Both the position numbers and the translations under genes were made by a program. This document shows, one piece after another, positions 5,652 to 6,973 of a stretch of 6,973 nucleotides of DNA (positions within the stretch are counted from its first letter, which is position 1; each line of letters opens with the position of its first letter). This stretch comes from an uncultured Ignavibacteria bacterium (lineage in GTDB: Bacteria; Bacteroidota; Ignavibacteria; Kapaibacteriales; UBA961), in NCBI GenBank assembly GCA_937868245.1, contig CALMMI010000075.1, positions 1 through 6,973 on the forward strand, in the 5' to 3' direction. The notes beneath the pieces were generated by a model. The model worked only from the letters and a program-made list of their open reading frames with translations. It was not told where the DNA came from and made no database searches.

Positions 5652-6887
5652 ATGAAAGAACTACAATTTGATAAGAAACGCAAGCGTGTTCAGCAATGTC
5701 CATGCGGGAAAAGTAATGCAGATTCCAAATTTGTTCCGTTTATAGGGTATGATGATAAAGGGTATTGTCACAGTTGTACACGAACATTTCTTCCCAATCT
5801 ACAAACCCCAGAAAGAATTGAATATCCTGTGTATGCAACTACTGAAAGCTTACCGTCATTATTACCTACTGACTGCGTAGAACTCTCAATGAAGGATTAT
5901 GAGAGCAATATGTTTACCAAGTGGCTTTATGAAATATTTTGTGAGGATACAGTAAACGAGTTAATTCAAAAGTATAGGATAGGTACATCTGATCATTGGA
6001 AAAGTAAAAGGACAACAGTATTTTGGTTTTGCGATATTTCCAATAACTGCCGCTCAGGGAAACTTATGCTTTATGGTTCAGAGGGACATCGGATAAAGAA
6101 ACCGTTAGATTATTGTAATTGGGTTCATGCAGTAATTAAACCGGATAATTTTAATTTTGTCCAATGCTTTTTTGGTGAACATCTTCTTAATATACCTGAA
6201 AATATTCAAAAGACAATTATCGTAGTAGAATCGGAAAAGAGTGCAATTGTAGCAAGTGCATATTTCCCGAACTATGTTTGGATTGCTTGTGGTGGAGCAA
6301 ATGGATTGACAACGAACAAATGTTCAGTTCTCGAAGATAGGGATGTTATACTTTATCCTGATTTAGGAAAGTTTGAATTATGGAGAGAAAAAGCGGAAGA
6401 TTTACGAACTATATGCTCATCTATTAGGGTTTCAGATTATTTGGAATGTAATGCTTCTAATGAAGATAGAGCAAACGGTTTTGATATTGTAGATTACCTT
6501 GTAAAATTCACGCTTGCAGATTTTACAAGATTTCATCAGTCTATTAAGTCTTTTAATGAAGAAGAGAATTCAGCATCAAAATTGCAAAATGAGCTTAATA
6601 TTACTAAGGAGTTTGTATTTCCCAACAAAGGAAAGGAATGTTGTGAAGATCAACATAATTATATATCTGAACTTAGAGAAATTGAAGAAATGGAAGAGTT
6701 CTTTCAGCGATTAGTATTACCAAGAGGAATAATACGAATAAATCGATGGGCAATAACAAATGATGTTGCAATTTGTATTGAACGAGCTTTATTCAATGCC
6801 AGACTGACAGTGGGTAATGAGCATATAGGACATCAATGTTTAGAAAGGTTACGAAGTATTAAAAAGGCTTTAAACATTTTTGATTGA
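5652..6887 (+). CDS. Zinc-ribbon/toprim-like primase-type protein (DUF6371-like)
   Basis: I chose the ATG at 5652 (411 residues). An upstream in-frame TTG at 5634 would add six residues, but TTG starts are rare in Bacteroidota, and the purine run GAGAGAGAAA (5636-5645) fits a ribosome site for the ATG. A zinc ribbon lies at residues 16-42 (CPCGKSN, then GYCHSC; C16, C18, C39, C42), as in the N-terminal zinc domains of DnaG-type primases. A toprim-like core follows: IIVVESEKSA with E193, the ACGGANGL turn, and LYPDLGKFELW with D237. The usual second aspartate of the toprim DxD is a glycine here, so catalysis may be altered. NGFDIVDYL at about 275-283 is another family block. The C-terminal 100 residues are helical and unassigned. 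With the DUF3987 ATPase upstream it likely forms a primase/helicase pair for replicating the element; that role is inferred. Confidence 0.85.
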   Translation: MKELQFDKKRKRVQQCPCGKSNADSKFVPFIGYDDKGYCHSCTRTFLPNLQTPERIEYPVYATTESLPSLLPTDCVELSMKDYESNMFTKWLYEIFCEDTVNELIQKYRIGTSDHWKSKRTTVFWFCDISNNCRSGKLMLYGSEGHRIKKPLDYCNWVHAVIKPDNFNFVQCFFGEHLLNIPENIQKTIIVVESEKSAIVASAYFPNYVWIACGGANGLTTNKCSVLEDRDVILYPDLGKFELWREKAEDLRTICSSIRVSDYLECNASNEDRANGFDIVDYLVKFTLADFTRFHQSIKSFNEEENSASKLQNELNITKEFVFPNKGKECCEDQHNYISELREIEEMEEFFQRLVLPRGIIRINRWAITNDVAICIERALFNARLTVGNEHIGHQCLERLRSIKKALNIFD

Positions 6888-6911
6888 CACTCGAACGAAT
6901 GAGTTAAGAAG

Positions 6912-6973
6912 GTGAAATTGATTGCAAAAGGTAGGGGACAGGGTGAAGGTCACAATAATAAAGAAGTATCAGA
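6912..6973 (+). CDS. Possible start of a further gene, cut by the right edge
   Basis: A GTG at 6912-6914 (or TTG at 6918) opens a frame that runs to the end of the window without a stop. It would encode KLIAKGRGQGEGHNNKEVS. AAGAAGG just upstream could be a ribosome site. The basic, glycine-rich start would suit a DNA-binding or mobilization protein, which is what commonly follows the primase-type gene in these elements. With only 20 codons and no ATG, this is a guess. Confidence 0.25.
   Translation, partial: MKLIAKGRGQGEGHNNKEVS

Overview
The window is AT-rich and looks like accessory DNA from a member of the Bacteroidota. Three things point there. A promoter-like pair (TTG, 20 bases, TAtcTTTG) matches the Bacteroides -33/-7 consensus. 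The right half carries the gene order seen in Bacteroidota mobilizable and integrative elements: small excisionase-type HTH protein, small hypothetical protein, DUF3987 P-loop ATPase, and a zinc-ribbon/toprim protein of the DUF6371 type. The overall codon use is AT-rich. No integrase, relaxase, rRNA, tRNA or CRISPR array is visible, so the ends of the element lie outside the window.

Left half (1-3179), probable cargo. A large alpha-helical protein enters from the left edge already in frame (at least 649 residues visible, N-terminus missing) and ends at 1952. A 204-bp gap follows, holding a hairpin, a promoter, and an 11-bp perfect palindrome that overlaps the promoter's -7 element. Next is a two-gene unit: an XRE/Cro-type repressor (2157-2480) and, 3 bp later, an ImmA/IrrE-type zinc metallopeptidase (2484-3179). 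By analogy with ImmR/ImmA, the peptidase may inactivate the repressor, which probably controls its own promoter through the palindrome. The large protein next to a repressor/peptidase pair on a mobile element makes a defence or element-control cassette a reasonable hypothesis, but it is not proven here.

Right half (3466-6973), mobile-element core. Three genes overlap by 4 bp each (ATGA junctions): an excisionase-like HTH protein, a 105-residue unknown, and a DUF3987 ATPase that ends in its own HTH. A 277-bp non-coding region (5375-5651) then separates the ATPase from the zinc-ribbon/toprim protein. This region is the most striking structure in the window. It has a gapless inverted repeat with 63-bp arms (56/63 matching, the outer 43 bp 41/43) around a 121-base centre, and 11 copies of a WTGAACA-like 7-mer in both orientations. 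All seven mismatches between the arms fall outside the 7-mer cores. I read this as a probable iteron-type origin or control region, sitting between a putative helicase-like ATPase and a putative primase-like protein. The last 62 bp may hold the start of another gene.
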